Source of the DNA: Acanthamoeba sp. SK_2022b | Lineage: Eukaryota > Discosea > Longamoebia > Acanthamoebidae | Reading direction: 5' to 3' | Length of the DNA: 14,317 nt | Assembly (NCBI GenBank): GCA_027943245.1 | Contig: JANDJZ010000813.1 | Location: 1 to 14,317 of the forward strand | Shown here: positions 1 to 8,502 of the stretch, piece by piece | Layout of the letters: each line of letters opens with the position of its first letter | Position numbering within the stretch: position 1 is the stretch's first letter | Notes under the pieces: generated by a model | What the model saw: the letters and a program-made list of their open reading frames with translations, nothing else | The model's database searches: none | Told to the model about the DNA's origin: nothing | Made by a program: the position numbers and the translations under genes

Positions 1-122
1 TCAACCCAAAGCGCGCGCACACACGACGAGCGGTCTCCCTCGATCCACTCTTGCCCCCCCCCCTCCGAGTGGGTCCTCCCCTCTTCCTCTTTGGCCACCG
101 GTGATGGCGGTGATGGAGCACT
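1..122 (-). other. 3' flank of the p24 gene
   Basis: Downstream of the p24 stop codon on the minus strand. It is GC-rich, with a run of nine or more C on the plus strand around 54-62 and a short CA run near 18-25. I see no AATAAA signal on the minus strand and no convincing coding exon of another gene. It is presumably 3' UTR and the start of the intergenic spacer. Confidence 0.5.
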
Positions 123-1105
123 TTAGAGGATCTTCTTCTGCTGGAAGTAGCGCTTGAGGTAGTAGATCTGCCATCCGCCCACGGCCACCATCGTGACCAC
201 CGAGAAGATGGACAGCCACGCCACGCGGCCGTTGGTGGACTCTGCGCATAGGGACACGAAATGACGCGTTAAAAGCGCGCCGAGACATCGTGGGAGGTTG
301 GCATGAGCGTTACCGTTGGTGTCGCGCATCCTCTCCTCCCTCCTCCTCAGGTACTTGAGGTCGTTGAGGATCTCAGCGACGCCGTCCTCGATCTTCCTCA
401 TCTCGACCTCCAGCTTGGACAAGTTCTCCTTGCCGGCCAGCTACAACGCAGAGCAAGCGCGAGAGTAGGTTCAGCATCACAGCATCGTGGACGAGAGGCG
501 AATCGGTGAGAGTGCAGCACAGTACCTCGCTGTAGTCCTTGGCGTCGACACCAGTCTTGAGTTCGAGAGCGACCCTACGGGAGAACCCATAGGCCAGACG
601 GCCTGAAAGAAACGAGCGCAGGGCACGGTGAGGTTCTCTCCAGGCAAGCCGCTCGCTACAGCTTGGAGGGCGAACGCACTCTGTTCAGTAATGTCGTTGA
701 AGCAGAACTGGAACTCACCGCCGTTCTCCGTGGTGAACGAGAAGTGAGCCTCATCCGCGTCCTTCGAAAAAATCTCACCCTTGCTGGGATCCAAGATCTG
801 TGCCAAGTACAAAGTGCACAGTCGATCAATCACTCCATCGTGGGAACATTCAACGCCATTTGGCAACCCGATTTCGACGCGATTCATACTAAATGGAGGG
901 GGGGGGTACGCACGCGGAAGTGGAGACGCAAAGAGGGCTGCTGCTGTTCAATTGAGTAGTTGCCAAGTACGAGCACGTCTCTGCTGAGCTCCTCCTTGAG
1001 ACAACGCTCGGTGTTGGGGTTGATGTCGAATTTGATTCCATGCACGCTCATCACCAGCCCAATGGCCAGCATGCTGAGCACAAGCGCAGCCCTTCGCATC
1101 ATCAT
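123..1105 (-). CDS. TMED10: p24 family cargo receptor (TMED10/p24-delta type)
   Basis: Type I membrane protein of early secretory vesicles (COPII/COPI) that helps sort cargo, including GPI-anchored proteins, between ER and Golgi. Exons in transcript order: 1105-914, 797-680, 602-526, 440-314, 241-123 (633 nt, 210 aa); all junctions are GT-AG and phases close. Residues 1-23 form a signal peptide. The GOLD domain carries the family cysteine pair, Cys35 (TERCLKEE) and Cys96 (FQFCFND). An NYS glycosylation sequon lies at 49-51, a coiled coil at about 130-171 ends in REERMRDTNESTN, and the membrane helix spans about 179-200. The short cytosolic tail ends YFQQKKIL, so it has the aromatic COPII-type signal and the KKxx COPI retrieval signal. 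Length is normal for the family. The first of three consecutive Met codons is used as start; the second or third would barely change the signal peptide. The delta-subfamily assignment rests on the KKxx tail and the ESTN-x-RV segment. Confidence 0.93.
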
Positions 1106-1395
1106 TGTCGTTAACCCGATCGCGCTTTCGAATTGCACTGCTTGATCGCTACACAAAAGGATGAGCGTGCACGCCACGTTGTCCTGCTGGCTGTGCTGAC
1201 GCAGGCAAAACCCTTTCACCACACGAAATTTCGCCTCTCACCAACAAGCGCAGGTAAAGGCCCACCACTTCCTCCTCGTTCTACGTTGGGAGCGAGACGG
1301 CAGCGAGTACGGCCAGCTCAATGCATCTATTGCGCAGGTCACAAACGTTGATTCGAGGAGGAAGGAGACGTGTGGTGTAAAGCCAAGGCGCAGAC
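1106..1395. other. Intergenic spacer between TFIIF beta and p24
   Basis: A 290-bp gap that must hold the 3' end of the TFIIF beta transcript and the promoter of the p24 gene, both read on the minus strand. I see no AATAAA on the minus strand, no TATA-like box in the usual place and no strong inverted repeat. The p24 start context is ACAATG, with A at -3. Confidence 0.5.
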
Positions 1396-2614
1396 TCAGG
1401 AGGGCGGATCGGCGGCGGGCTTCTTCTTCTCATCCCTGTACTCGGGTCGCAGCTCAAACGTGCTCCTGTGCTCTCCCTGCATTCGGCACCGCGTGAAGTG
1501 AGCCTCCCGGTACAAAAACCTGTGGAGGGGGAGATCGAGAACGTGTGTGAAAGTTGCACCTTCTTGTTGTAGGTGCAGACCTCGTTGAGCACTTCCTTGA
1601 GGTAGACGACTGGCTGCTGGGTGTACTCACGCAGCGCCGTGAGCGACCAATGTTCCTGTGCGACGTGGCGGCGAGAGAAAGACGAGCAGGCGGAGCACGT
1701 AAGCTTCTCTGCAGAGGTACTAATCAACTGCTGCCACAAGGGGAGGGTCACCTGTCGTCTGAAGCAGGAGAAGATGAGCTCTATGAGCTCTGCTCGCGGC
1801 ATACGCGTCATCTTGTCCTGCACCAGGTCCTCCTTCTTCTTTGGCTGCCCTCGTATACAACGCACGCACGGGACACGTTTCGCGGGAGGGTCAGCTGTGC
1901 ATGAACGGTGGCTAGCCATCTTGGAGGCTGCCATGGAGCACGGCCAAGACGCTACCTTGACGAGGGAGGGTCGCGGGCGCTTGATGTCGGTCTCGTTCTC
2001 GTCGATTCGCTTGAGCTCGCGTGTCTTTACGTTCTCCTTCTCCTCGCGCACCTTCACGAAGGATCGGTACTCTTTGCTGAACACAGGCTGCGCGTCGAGC
2101 CGCACCCGCGCCGCGCCCTCTATCGCGAAACCCTCTGCACTCAACATGCCCCCACGCCACAGCGGTTAACCAGCCTTGTTGAATGGAGGAAAATCGAGTA
2201 GAATGGATGGATGGGCGTACTTTCGCTGTCCGAGAAGCAGTAGGAAGGCTCGGGCAGCTTCACGAAGGAGATGGTATGCTCTCGTACGGCCCCCTCTGAG
2301 CCTCCCGCCAATAATCGCCCCACCACGCCTTGGGGGACATCATCTGCTCGCTTTCGCTTCTTATCGTTCGAAGCTTCATCCTGCGCAAGATTTGTGCCCT
2401 CGATTACAGGGAGAGCCGAGGGGCCAAGGAAGAGGCGACCCAAATCAGCTCCCGGGCCCGCCTCGGCCCATGCCTTGGCGAGATAGACCGGTGCCTTGAA
2501 GAGGAACACGCGACGCCCCGTCCGCCGCATGTCCACTTCCCTCTCCACCGCAGCAGCGGCCACCGCCTGCTGGCTCTTCTCCAATTGCTGCTGCATTTGT
2601 TGCTGTTGCTGCAT
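1396..2614 (-). CDS. GTF2F2: Transcription initiation factor IIF subunit beta (RAP30)
   Basis: Small subunit of TFIIF, which binds RNA polymerase II and brings it to the promoter complex in the nucleus. Exons: 2614-2221, 2134-1956, 1844-1752, 1655-1560, 1503-1396 (870 nt, 289 aa; human RAP30 is about 249 aa). Residues 1-16 are a Gln-rich leader absent from the human protein. The dimerisation fold begins near residue 33 (RRVFLFKAPVYLAKAWAEA) and includes REHTISFVKL. A basic linker (RPRPSLVK then PKKKED) leads to the C-terminal winged helix: AELIELIFSCFRRQ, EHWSLTALREYTQQPVVYLK, and the family ending FELRPEYRDEKKK. The match to human 'DITKQPVVYLKEILKEIG' and 'WELKPEYR' is decisive. The start is the first ATG in frame; upstream the frame contains only TTG. 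The final intron is ambiguous (see findings), which changes only about five residues. Confidence 0.93.
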
Positions 2615-2637
2615 CTTTGCTCTATTGAACAAAAACG

Positions 2638-2643
2638 TTTATT
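2638..2643 (-). terminator. Candidate second poly(A) signal of TSAUCER
   Basis: AATAAA on the minus strand, 53 nt beyond the TSAUCER stop codon and only 24 nt upstream of the TFIIF beta ATG. If used, the TSAUCER transcript would be cleaved at or inside the start of the next gene, so the more proximal copy is the likelier signal. The hexamer lies in an AT-rich stretch and could arise by chance. Confidence 0.35.
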
Positions 2644-2687
2644 CTTATTTTTTAACTAAATGCCATCTTTTCTTTGGCAGGGAGAGC

Positions 2688-2693
2688 TTTATT
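2688..2693 (-). terminator. Poly(A) signal of TSAUCER directly after the stop codon
   Basis: A perfect AATAAA on the minus strand starts two bases after the TSAUCER TGA. With only 81 bp before the next ATG, a signal placed this close to the stop makes sense and would give a very short 3' UTR. It has not been confirmed by transcript data. Confidence 0.6.
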
Positions 2694-2695
2694 CC

Positions 2696-5029
2696 TCAGT
2701 CAGCGACGAGCTGTCCGAAGAGGCTCATCTGACTCTTTACCTTGGCGCCGACCTCGGCCGCCGCGCGGCGCTCCTCCAACGGAAGCGACAGGAAGCTCAC
2801 ACCCCGGTCCTGCAGCCCGGCGGCGAGCTCCATCAGGTGGAGCGCGGGCGACGCCACCCACGGCACCGCGGGCGATTGCAGCGCGCCCGACGCAGACAGC
2901 AAGGGCGACGACGACGAGACCTTTGCCGACGAAGCCGATGGACTAGTCGACGTGGACTCGGCGGAGGAGGAGGAAGTGGTGAAGAGGTGGCCCACTTGCG
3001 AGCGCAGAGCGGGGAAGCGGAACGCCAGCTTGGCCACGCCCTCCGTCGCCACGATCCTCGTCTGCGTCGCTTCACTGTTAGAGAGGCCACACTGGCGATT
3101 GGGGAGGGGGCTCGACGACTTACCTCCCACGAACCGCCGACCACGGCCGCCTCGAGCCTGAGGAGGATGGCCTTGAGCGCCGCCGACTCCTCGACCTGCA
3201 CGCGCGCCCGCCCTCAGGCTACTGTGTGTGTGCGTGTGTGTGGTTTGCAGGTGGGGAGGTGTACGTCGCTCTCGGCATCCCAGGCGGAGAGTTCCTGTGC
3301 GTTGTCGGCGAGGAAGTGGTAGAAGCGCGTTCGCAGCCGCCACGCCACGTCCCGGATCTTCTTCGTGTCGGGCGTGGCCAGTGAGGCCTTGTGCTGGCAG
3401 TCGAGCATCTTGAACACGTGCTGCATTCATAAAAAAGAGATAAAACCATATTTGGTTAACAATAATGCAAAGAATGCGTGTAAAAGAGGAGGAAAGGCGT
3501 GGAGGCGAGGTTACCTTGAGGAGGACCTCGCGCAGGGCCTTGGCCTTGGTGGGTTGGTCGCCCTCGGCATAGCGGTAGTCCTCGTCCTCGTCCTCGTCGC
3601 CGTTCTCGCGGCTCTCCTCCTCCTCCTCGCCCTGCCTGCGTCCACGCGCGTCGAATTCCTGGTCCAGCTTGAGAACAGTGGCCCACAACGCCGTGATCGA
3701 GTCGGCATTCGTCTGGAATTCGAGAAATGAGTAAATGTAGCGGCTGTGGGGCCATGTGGGGGGTAGTCCTCTCACCTTCTCGGGCACGTTCGAGTACCAC
3801 ACGTAGACCAGCTTCGTCACGAACTTGATCATGTCGGGACTGGCCTCCACGCGCTCATGAAGCTCCTTGAACAATTCTGCAACGACCGTGAGAAACAACA
3901 GCGAGGTGAATAAATTGGGGAGAGGGCAAACGAACCAGAGAGCTGCGCCGACGAGAAGATGTTGGCGCGGATGTGGTGGCCAAAGGCTTGCGCGTAGGTG
4001 TGGGTGTTGTGGTGCGGGAACGCGAGCCACACCAACGCCCGCATCACCTCCATTTCGATGTAACTGCGATACGGTCGATGAGCGTGAGTAAACGAATATA
4101 CAAATGAACACATCTATAAAATATGGGTGTAGTACATGCGGCCAGTCTCAACGCTAGAAGTCGATGACGACGACGACGACGAGTTGTTGTTCGACTGCGG
4201 CAGAAGGGCCAACAACGAGCGGCACATCACGTCGAGCGTGCCGTCCGCATCTACACACGCGGTAGACGTTAGCTGTGGGTCGAAACCACTCGAGCATCGT
4301 TGTTTGTTGACAGAGAGAGCGAGAGGCGGACCTCGAACGTGCGCGCCCGAGTTGAGAATGCGCGCGCGGGCAAAGAGGCGCGCGGTCCTGCAGGCGGCGT
4401 GGAGCGCCACGGCCGAGCGAGTGGGATCGCTCAGGGCCTGCACGATGCGGGTCACCACCGCTTGGTCCAGGGGCACCCTCCCGTTCGGCTTGTAGCCATA
4501 CTGCAGGGGGGTTGGCGATGGGCGAGAGTGATTGGTCAATGACACGTCACTTTGTTGTCGACATGTGTGGGCACGGGGAGGCGCCGAACCTCGTCGGCGA
4601 TGGGGAGCACGCGGGCGGCCGAGATGCGCGACCAGGGGAAGGCGCAAAGGGCGGCCACGGCCTCGAACGCGACGCGCTCGTTGAGGTCGACGACGGACTG
4701 GCAGAGCGCCTGGAAGAAGGCCTCGCCCACGTCCTTGCTAACGTCGGTCGACTGAGCCAGCCGCCCGCACACCCGCACAAACAGCGCCCGCGCGAACGTG
4801 TCTACAAAAATTCGAGACCACACACGCGCATAAAAACATTAATATTATTAATAATAATAATAATAATAAACGTTATTATTATTGTTCGTGCACGCGTGGT
4901 CGTACCGGAGAGGTTGGGGCGATCGCCGGGGAAGGAGGAGGCGGTGATGACGGCCGGGCGCGGGGTGCGCGTCACATTCTGCGGCAAGAAGTCCTTGACG
5001 CCTTCGGCCACTTCGACCGGGTACTGCAA

Positions 5030-5123
<94 letters not shown>

Positions 5124-6432
5124 TACACCGCCATTCGACGTCACCATCACACGCACACGCACACGCACACGCACACGCAGATGCACACGCGCGGGCAGGC
5201 ACGTACGAGGGCAGCGAGCTGGAGGCACAGGGCGATGGCATGCCGTGCGCCGACGGGATCGTCGCAGAACATTCCTCGAATCGCGACGGGGATGAGCGGC
5301 CGCGTGTTGCCGAAGCGGTAGCGGGCGGCGAGCAGGGCGCCGGCCTGGTCGAGCGGCCGCTCGGTCTCGCCGGTCTCCGTCTTGTGGCGCCTGAACGTGC
5401 GCCTCGACGTCTGCCGCCACCATGACCAACGAAACTCGCCGTGAGCCGGAGAAGCGTTCGCGTTTCAACGGGCATGAGCGAATGCAAACCTTTTGAGGAT
5501 CGACTTCCTCCTCCTTGAGCACGACGTTGCTGATGGCGTCGACAAGAAAGTCTGTCACACAACACACACACACAAGAGAGAGAGAGAAGAGAGCGCGTTA
5601 AGCGTCGAACACGCTCCGGAGAGTTGAGGGGAGGGTGAGAGTGTGTGCGGACCGTCGATGGCCTTGTTGTCGGAGGGAGCCAGCGTGGCCAGCGTGCGAA
5701 GCGCGAGCGCTCGACGGCCGACCGAGGTGTGCTTGGCTTCCTTGGAAAGCACCTCCTTCAATTGCTGTCGTGTCGTGTTGTGTTGTGTGTATGTGATGTG
5801 TAGTGTGTAGTGTTGTGCGAACCAACGCACGCGCAATGAGTGGGCATGAATCGTGTCGACACGTGTAGCGAAGGCTCGCGCGATTGGGGGGAGGGGCGAG
5901 CCGCGTACGTTGGTGAGCCCGTCGGAGCGAAGCTGCTGGGGAGTCGACGACAGGAAGTGGTAGACCGCGCCCGCGATCTTGCGGTCCTCGTGCTGCGCCA
6001 GCGCTGTACTCGTTGGGTGAGAAAGAGCGGGACGTGGCGAGGCGCCGTGCAGCACACAGGGAGGCAGCCGCACCGTTGAGTAGGACGTCGATGAGCTGCT
6101 CTTCGGGCGTGTAGAAGCTGAGCCCGCGCAGGGCCTCGACCACCTTGGCCGTCGACGCCTTCTTTCCCTTGGATGTCTGTTCGATAAGGGAGGCCTGCCA
6201 CAAAAAAAAAAGAATTAATAATGAAAATAAAAGGAGATTATATTTTTTAATAATATCTGATGAATAATCAACAATTTTTGTGTTGGCGGGGCTGAACCTC
6301 GAGTTGATGGTAGGTGACGGGCTGCTTGGACTGCAGGTAGAGATTATGACAGAGCTGCTGACCGGCCTCCATGATGCCCGACGTCACAGATGACAACGCG
6401 TTGGGGGGCAGCGAAGAAGAGGTGGTCTCCAT
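2696..6432 (-). CDS. TASH3: TSET complex subunit TSAUCER (TASH3 homologue)
   Basis: Large adaptin-like alpha-solenoid subunit of TSET, the sixth heterotetrameric adaptor-type trafficking complex; plant TASH3 is its counterpart in the endocytic TPLATE complex. Exons: 6432-6298, 6194-6074, 6003-5909, 5764-5653, 5551-5490, 5410-5207, 5023-4906, 4801-4551, 4500-4332, 4250-4136, 4063-3936, 3876-3776, 3712-3515, 3420-3265, 3195-3124, 3061-2696 (2403 nt, 800 aa). Segments collinear with plant TASH3 as I recall it: KQPVTYHQL (about 36-44), HEDRKIAGAVYHFL, a CDDPVGARHAIALCLQLAA repeat, ERVAFEAVAALC, ASPDMIKFVTKL followed by NVPEK, and GGSWETRIVATEGVAKLAFRF near 675-695. An Asn/Ser run lies at about 443-455, an acidic Glu/Asp stretch at 566-589, and a Ser-rich linker at 706-738. 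The C-terminal SH3 domain of plant TASH3 is absent. A GAG|GTTCGG donor at 4589 would shorten exon 8 by 13 residues in frame. The assignment is from memory, without an alignment. Confidence 0.83.
4845..4883. repeat. TAA-repeat perfect hairpin in TSAUCER intron 7
   Basis: Plus-strand TAA repeats (about 4845-4869) are followed by their inverse. AATAATAATAA at 4859-4869 and TTATTATTATT at 4873-4883 form an 11-bp perfect stem with a 3-nt ACG loop. It lies inside the 104-nt intron 4802-4905. Confidence 0.8.
5033..5122. repeat. (CA)45 microsatellite in TSAUCER intron 6
   Basis: Ninety uninterrupted bases of CA on the plus strand, so (TG)45 in the sense of the TSAUCER transcript. It begins 10 nt upstream (in transcript sense) of the exon 7 acceptor TTGCAG, so it takes the place of the usual pyrimidine tract. 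It is the longest simple repeat in the window and likely length-polymorphic. Confidence 0.97.
5147..5180. repeat. CACACG hexamer repeats in TSAUCER intron 6
   Basis: About five copies of CACACG on the plus strand (CGTGTG in transcript sense), between the (CA)45 tract and the exon 6 donor. They look like a degenerate extension of the same CA microsatellite. Confidence 0.85.
5766..5820. repeat. Degenerate TG-rich tract in TSAUCER intron 3
   Basis: Plus-strand TG-rich sequence built from TGTGT, TGTAG and TGTTG units, so CA-rich in the sense of TSAUCER. It ends directly at the exon 4 acceptor GACAG. Its polarity is opposite to the long TG tract in intron 6 of the same transcript. Confidence 0.8.
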
Positions 6433-6472
6433 CTGATCGATTGTTCTGTTCAAACCTTTCGTATCTATCTAC

Positions 6473-6507
6473 TTACGAAAGAGATTAGCTAGGCTAATCC
6501 TTCGTAA
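6473..6507. promoter_or_regulatory. Interrupted palindrome in the divergent promoter
   Basis: The outer arms are TTACGAA (6473-6479) and TTCGTAA (6501-6507). The inner arms are GATTAGC (6483-6489) and GCTAATC (6493-6499), around a TAG centre. Fourteen base pairs of perfect dyad are broken only by AGA on one side and C on the other. A third half-site, TTCGTA, lies at 6458-6463. It lies 41-75 bp upstream of the TSAUCER ATG and 256-290 bp upstream of the MDH ATG. The form suggests a dimeric regulator site, but the factor is unknown. Confidence 0.6.
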
Positions 6508-6607
6508 AAGGCTTTATGCTCGTGTCGTTGACGGCCTGTATTGTTGCTGCCTTCGTTCTTTGCCTCCTCGCGTCTTGTTTCGTTCTCGTCGCACACCGAC
6601 CGCCTCG

Positions 6608-6618
6608 TTAAGGTGGCG
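6608..6618 (+). promoter_or_regulatory. Shared upstream element TTAAGGTGGCG, copy 1
   Basis: First of three exact 11-nt copies in the window (12 nt, GTTAAGGTGGCG, shared with copy 3). It lies 145 bp before the MDH ATG, on the plus strand. All three copies are intergenic and have the same orientation relative to the downstream gene. Confidence 0.55.
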
Positions 6619-6632
6619 CGGTTCAGCCGTCT

Positions 6633-6643
6633 TTAAGGTGGCG
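6633..6643 (+). promoter_or_regulatory. Shared upstream element TTAAGGTGGCG, copy 2
   Basis: Second exact copy, 25 bp after the first (start to start) and 120 bp before the MDH ATG. The tandem same-strand spacing is what would be expected of a repeated activator or initiator-complex site. Confidence 0.55.
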
Positions 6644-6762
6644 TTACAGCTGTACATCAAAATACAAAATTCGGGACACACGCACACGAGATCTCGATAA
6701 ACACTAGAAACAGAATTCTTTAATTCCTTTATTTTAAACCTACTTGCAAATCCCCAGACAAC

Positions 6763-8502
6763 ATGAGCGCTGAACTAATCGCTACGAGGCGTGCGGTGAG
6801 CCGAATGAGCCGCATCGCGGCGCACATGGGCGTTGGCTCCAACGGATCGGTGGAGGCCGCGGCCACGAGCGCCGCCAGGGTCGTGAGCCAGCAGCCCCCC
6901 GTGACCGTCCTCGTCACTGGCGCCGCCGGACAGATCGCCTACTCCCTCGTCTTCCTTGTCGCCCAAGTAAGTGCACCGCCCCCTTAGATGGTTACCTCGC
7001 TCACCTTTCTTTCCCTCTCCTTCTCCCCCCCCCCCCCAAAGGGCCGGCTGCTCGGCGAGGAGACGCCCATCAAGCTCCACCTGCTCGACCTGCCCCAGTT
7101 CGTGGGCGCCCTCCAGGGCCTGGCCATGGAGCTCGAGGACTGCGCCTTCCCTCTCCTTCGCGGTAAGCCTGCGCCGTGTAGCGGGAAATGTTTTGTGCCT
7201 TGTGCGTGCAGCTCACCGGCCTCGCCCCGTCGCGAGCGTTGCAGGCGTGGTGTGCACGGGCGACCTGAAGGAGGCCTTCACCGGCGTGGACGTGGCCCTG
7301 CTCGTGGGCTCGTTCCCTCGCCAGGCCGGCATGGAGCGCAACGACCTCCTCGCCAAGAACGCCGCCATCTTCAAGGAGCAGGGCAGGGCCCTCGACCAGT
7401 ACGCCTCCAAGAACGTCAAGGTCCCTCCCCCCTTCTTCTACTTCTACTTCTATCCCTCTCTCTCTCTCTCTCTCTTTTGCCTGCGCATCGGTCTGCGTGA
7501 GTCGCTCACGCCACGGGCCAACTCTCTCGCAGGTGTGCGTGGTGGGCAACCCGGCCAACACGAACGCCCTCATCGCGCAGGCGTGCGCGCCGTCCATCCC
7601 CAAGGAGAACTTCACCGCGCTCACCCGCCTCGACCAGAACCGCGCCAAGGGCTTCCTCGCCAAGAAGCTCCGCGTCTCGCCCGCGCAGATCCACAACGCC
7701 ATCATCTGGGGTACCACCACCACCACCACCACCACCACCTGACCACCACCACCGCTGATGATGTGCTGCTGCTGCTGTGGCTGGACTGACGCCTCCCTCT
7801 GCGCGGCAAGGCAACCACTCGTCGACGCAGTTCCCCGACGTGAGCCACGGGCAGGTGGACCTCAACGGACGCACGACCCCGCTCAGGGAGGCCGTGGGCG
7901 GCGCCGAGTGGGTGGAGAAGGAGTTCATTCCCGGCGTGCAGCAGCGCGGCGCGGCGGTGATCAAGGCCCGCCAAAAGAGCTCGGCGGCCTCGGCGGCCAA
8001 CGCCGTCGTCGGCCACGTCCACGACTGGCTGGTCGGCACTCCGCAGGTGCGCGACACCACCCCCCGGCCCTCACCGCGTGTGCGCGCGACTCACTCGCAC
8101 ACATCGCCGGCGATTGGGGGGGGGGGCACGCGTGCGTTGGCCGTGCCGTGACAGGGCGAGTGGGTGTCGATGGGAGTGTACTCGGACGGCTCCTACGGCA
8201 TTCCTCCTGGCGTCATCTACTCGTTCCCTCTCACCTGCTCTCGAGGCAACTGGGCCATCGTTCAGGTAACGCCACACTCCCATGCAACACGCTGTGGTGG
8301 TGGTGGTGGTGGTGGTGGTGGTGGTGGTGGTGGTGGTGGTGGTGGGTGGTGGGTGGTGCTGGGAAGAGTTGCTGAGGCACGTGTGCGGCAGGGTCTCCCT
8401 GTGGACGCGGCGGCGCGCAAGAGGATGCAGGCCACCTACGACGAGCTTTTGTCGGAGAAGGAGACCGCCTTCGCCTTCCTCGGCCTGGACAAGAAGCAGT
8501 AG
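6763..8502 (+). CDS. MDH1: Malate dehydrogenase, cytosolic type, with N-terminal extension
   Basis: NAD-dependent interconversion of malate and oxaloacetate. Exons: 6763-6966, 7042-7162, 7245-7420, 7533-7710, 7811-8046, 8155-8265, 8392-8502 (1137 nt, 378 aa). The sequence is clearly the animal/plant cytosolic MDH group: nucleotide-binding [11 protein letters not shown] (52-62), substrate arginines in [11 protein letters not shown] (Arg134, Arg140), VVGNPANTN, catalytic Asp201 in [10 protein letters not shown] with Arg204, and His229 in [14 protein letters not shown], giving the expected 28-residue Asp-His spacing. It ends with typical [14 protein letters not shown]. Cytosolic enzymes are about 330-335 residues; here some 46 residues precede the Rossmann fold. 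This leader has several Arg, many Ala and Ser, and few acidic residues, so it could be a targeting peptide. Met15 is a possible internal start. All introns are GT-AG. Introns 4 and 6 carry CCA and TGG repeats. Confidence 0.96.
7713..7753 (+). repeat. (ACC)n microsatellite in MDH intron 4
   Basis: Nine ACC units (7713-7739) start three bases into the intron, directly after the donor GT, followed by a broken continuation to 7753. On the sense strand this is complementary to the TGG repeat in intron 6 of the same transcript. Confidence 0.95.
8295..8344 (+). repeat. (TGG)n microsatellite in MDH intron 6
   Basis: About sixteen uninterrupted TGG units on the sense strand, then a degenerate GGTGGGTGG tail to about 8358. 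It lies in the 126-nt intron 8266-8391. The G-rich strand is the RNA strand, so both a G-quadruplex and pairing with the intron 4 ACC repeat are possible. Confidence 0.95.

Larger units (their letters stand above)
6433..6762. promoter_or_regulatory. Divergent promoter region, TSAUCER / malate dehydrogenase
   Basis: The 330 bp between two head-to-head start codons must carry both promoters. From left to right it holds three TTCGTA hexamers, two of them in a 35-bp interrupted palindrome (nearer TSAUCER), two copies of TTAAGGTGGCG (nearer MDH), and an AT-rich stretch around 6715-6740 just upstream of the MDH start. No clear TATA box was picked out. The MDH start context is AACATG, with A at -3. 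No additional gene is visible. Confidence 0.75.

Noticed and set aside
2696..4111. A 471-residue unspliced minus-strand frame as a gene of its own
   Set aside because: It contains intron sequence; the conserved TSAUCER segments lie in the exons, and the last exon of that gene supplies its C-terminal end.
5033..5180. CRISPR-like or tandem-repeat array
   Set aside because: A simple CA microsatellite with degenerate CACACG units, without spacers, inside a spliceosomal intron.
4512..5321. Long open frame on the plus strand with a His-Thr repeat
   Set aside because: The repeat is only the translated (CA)45 microsatellite, and the frame runs antisense across several well-supported TSAUCER exons and introns.
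123..6432. Functional cluster of trafficking genes (p24 and TSAUCER)
   Set aside because: They are separated by a general transcription factor gene and each has its own promoter gap; tandem order alone does not show co-function.
6971..7789. Plus-strand frame overlapping MDH exons 2-4
   Set aside because: It is out of frame with the MDH exons apart from short stretches, and is made of intronic Pro/Ser and His runs.
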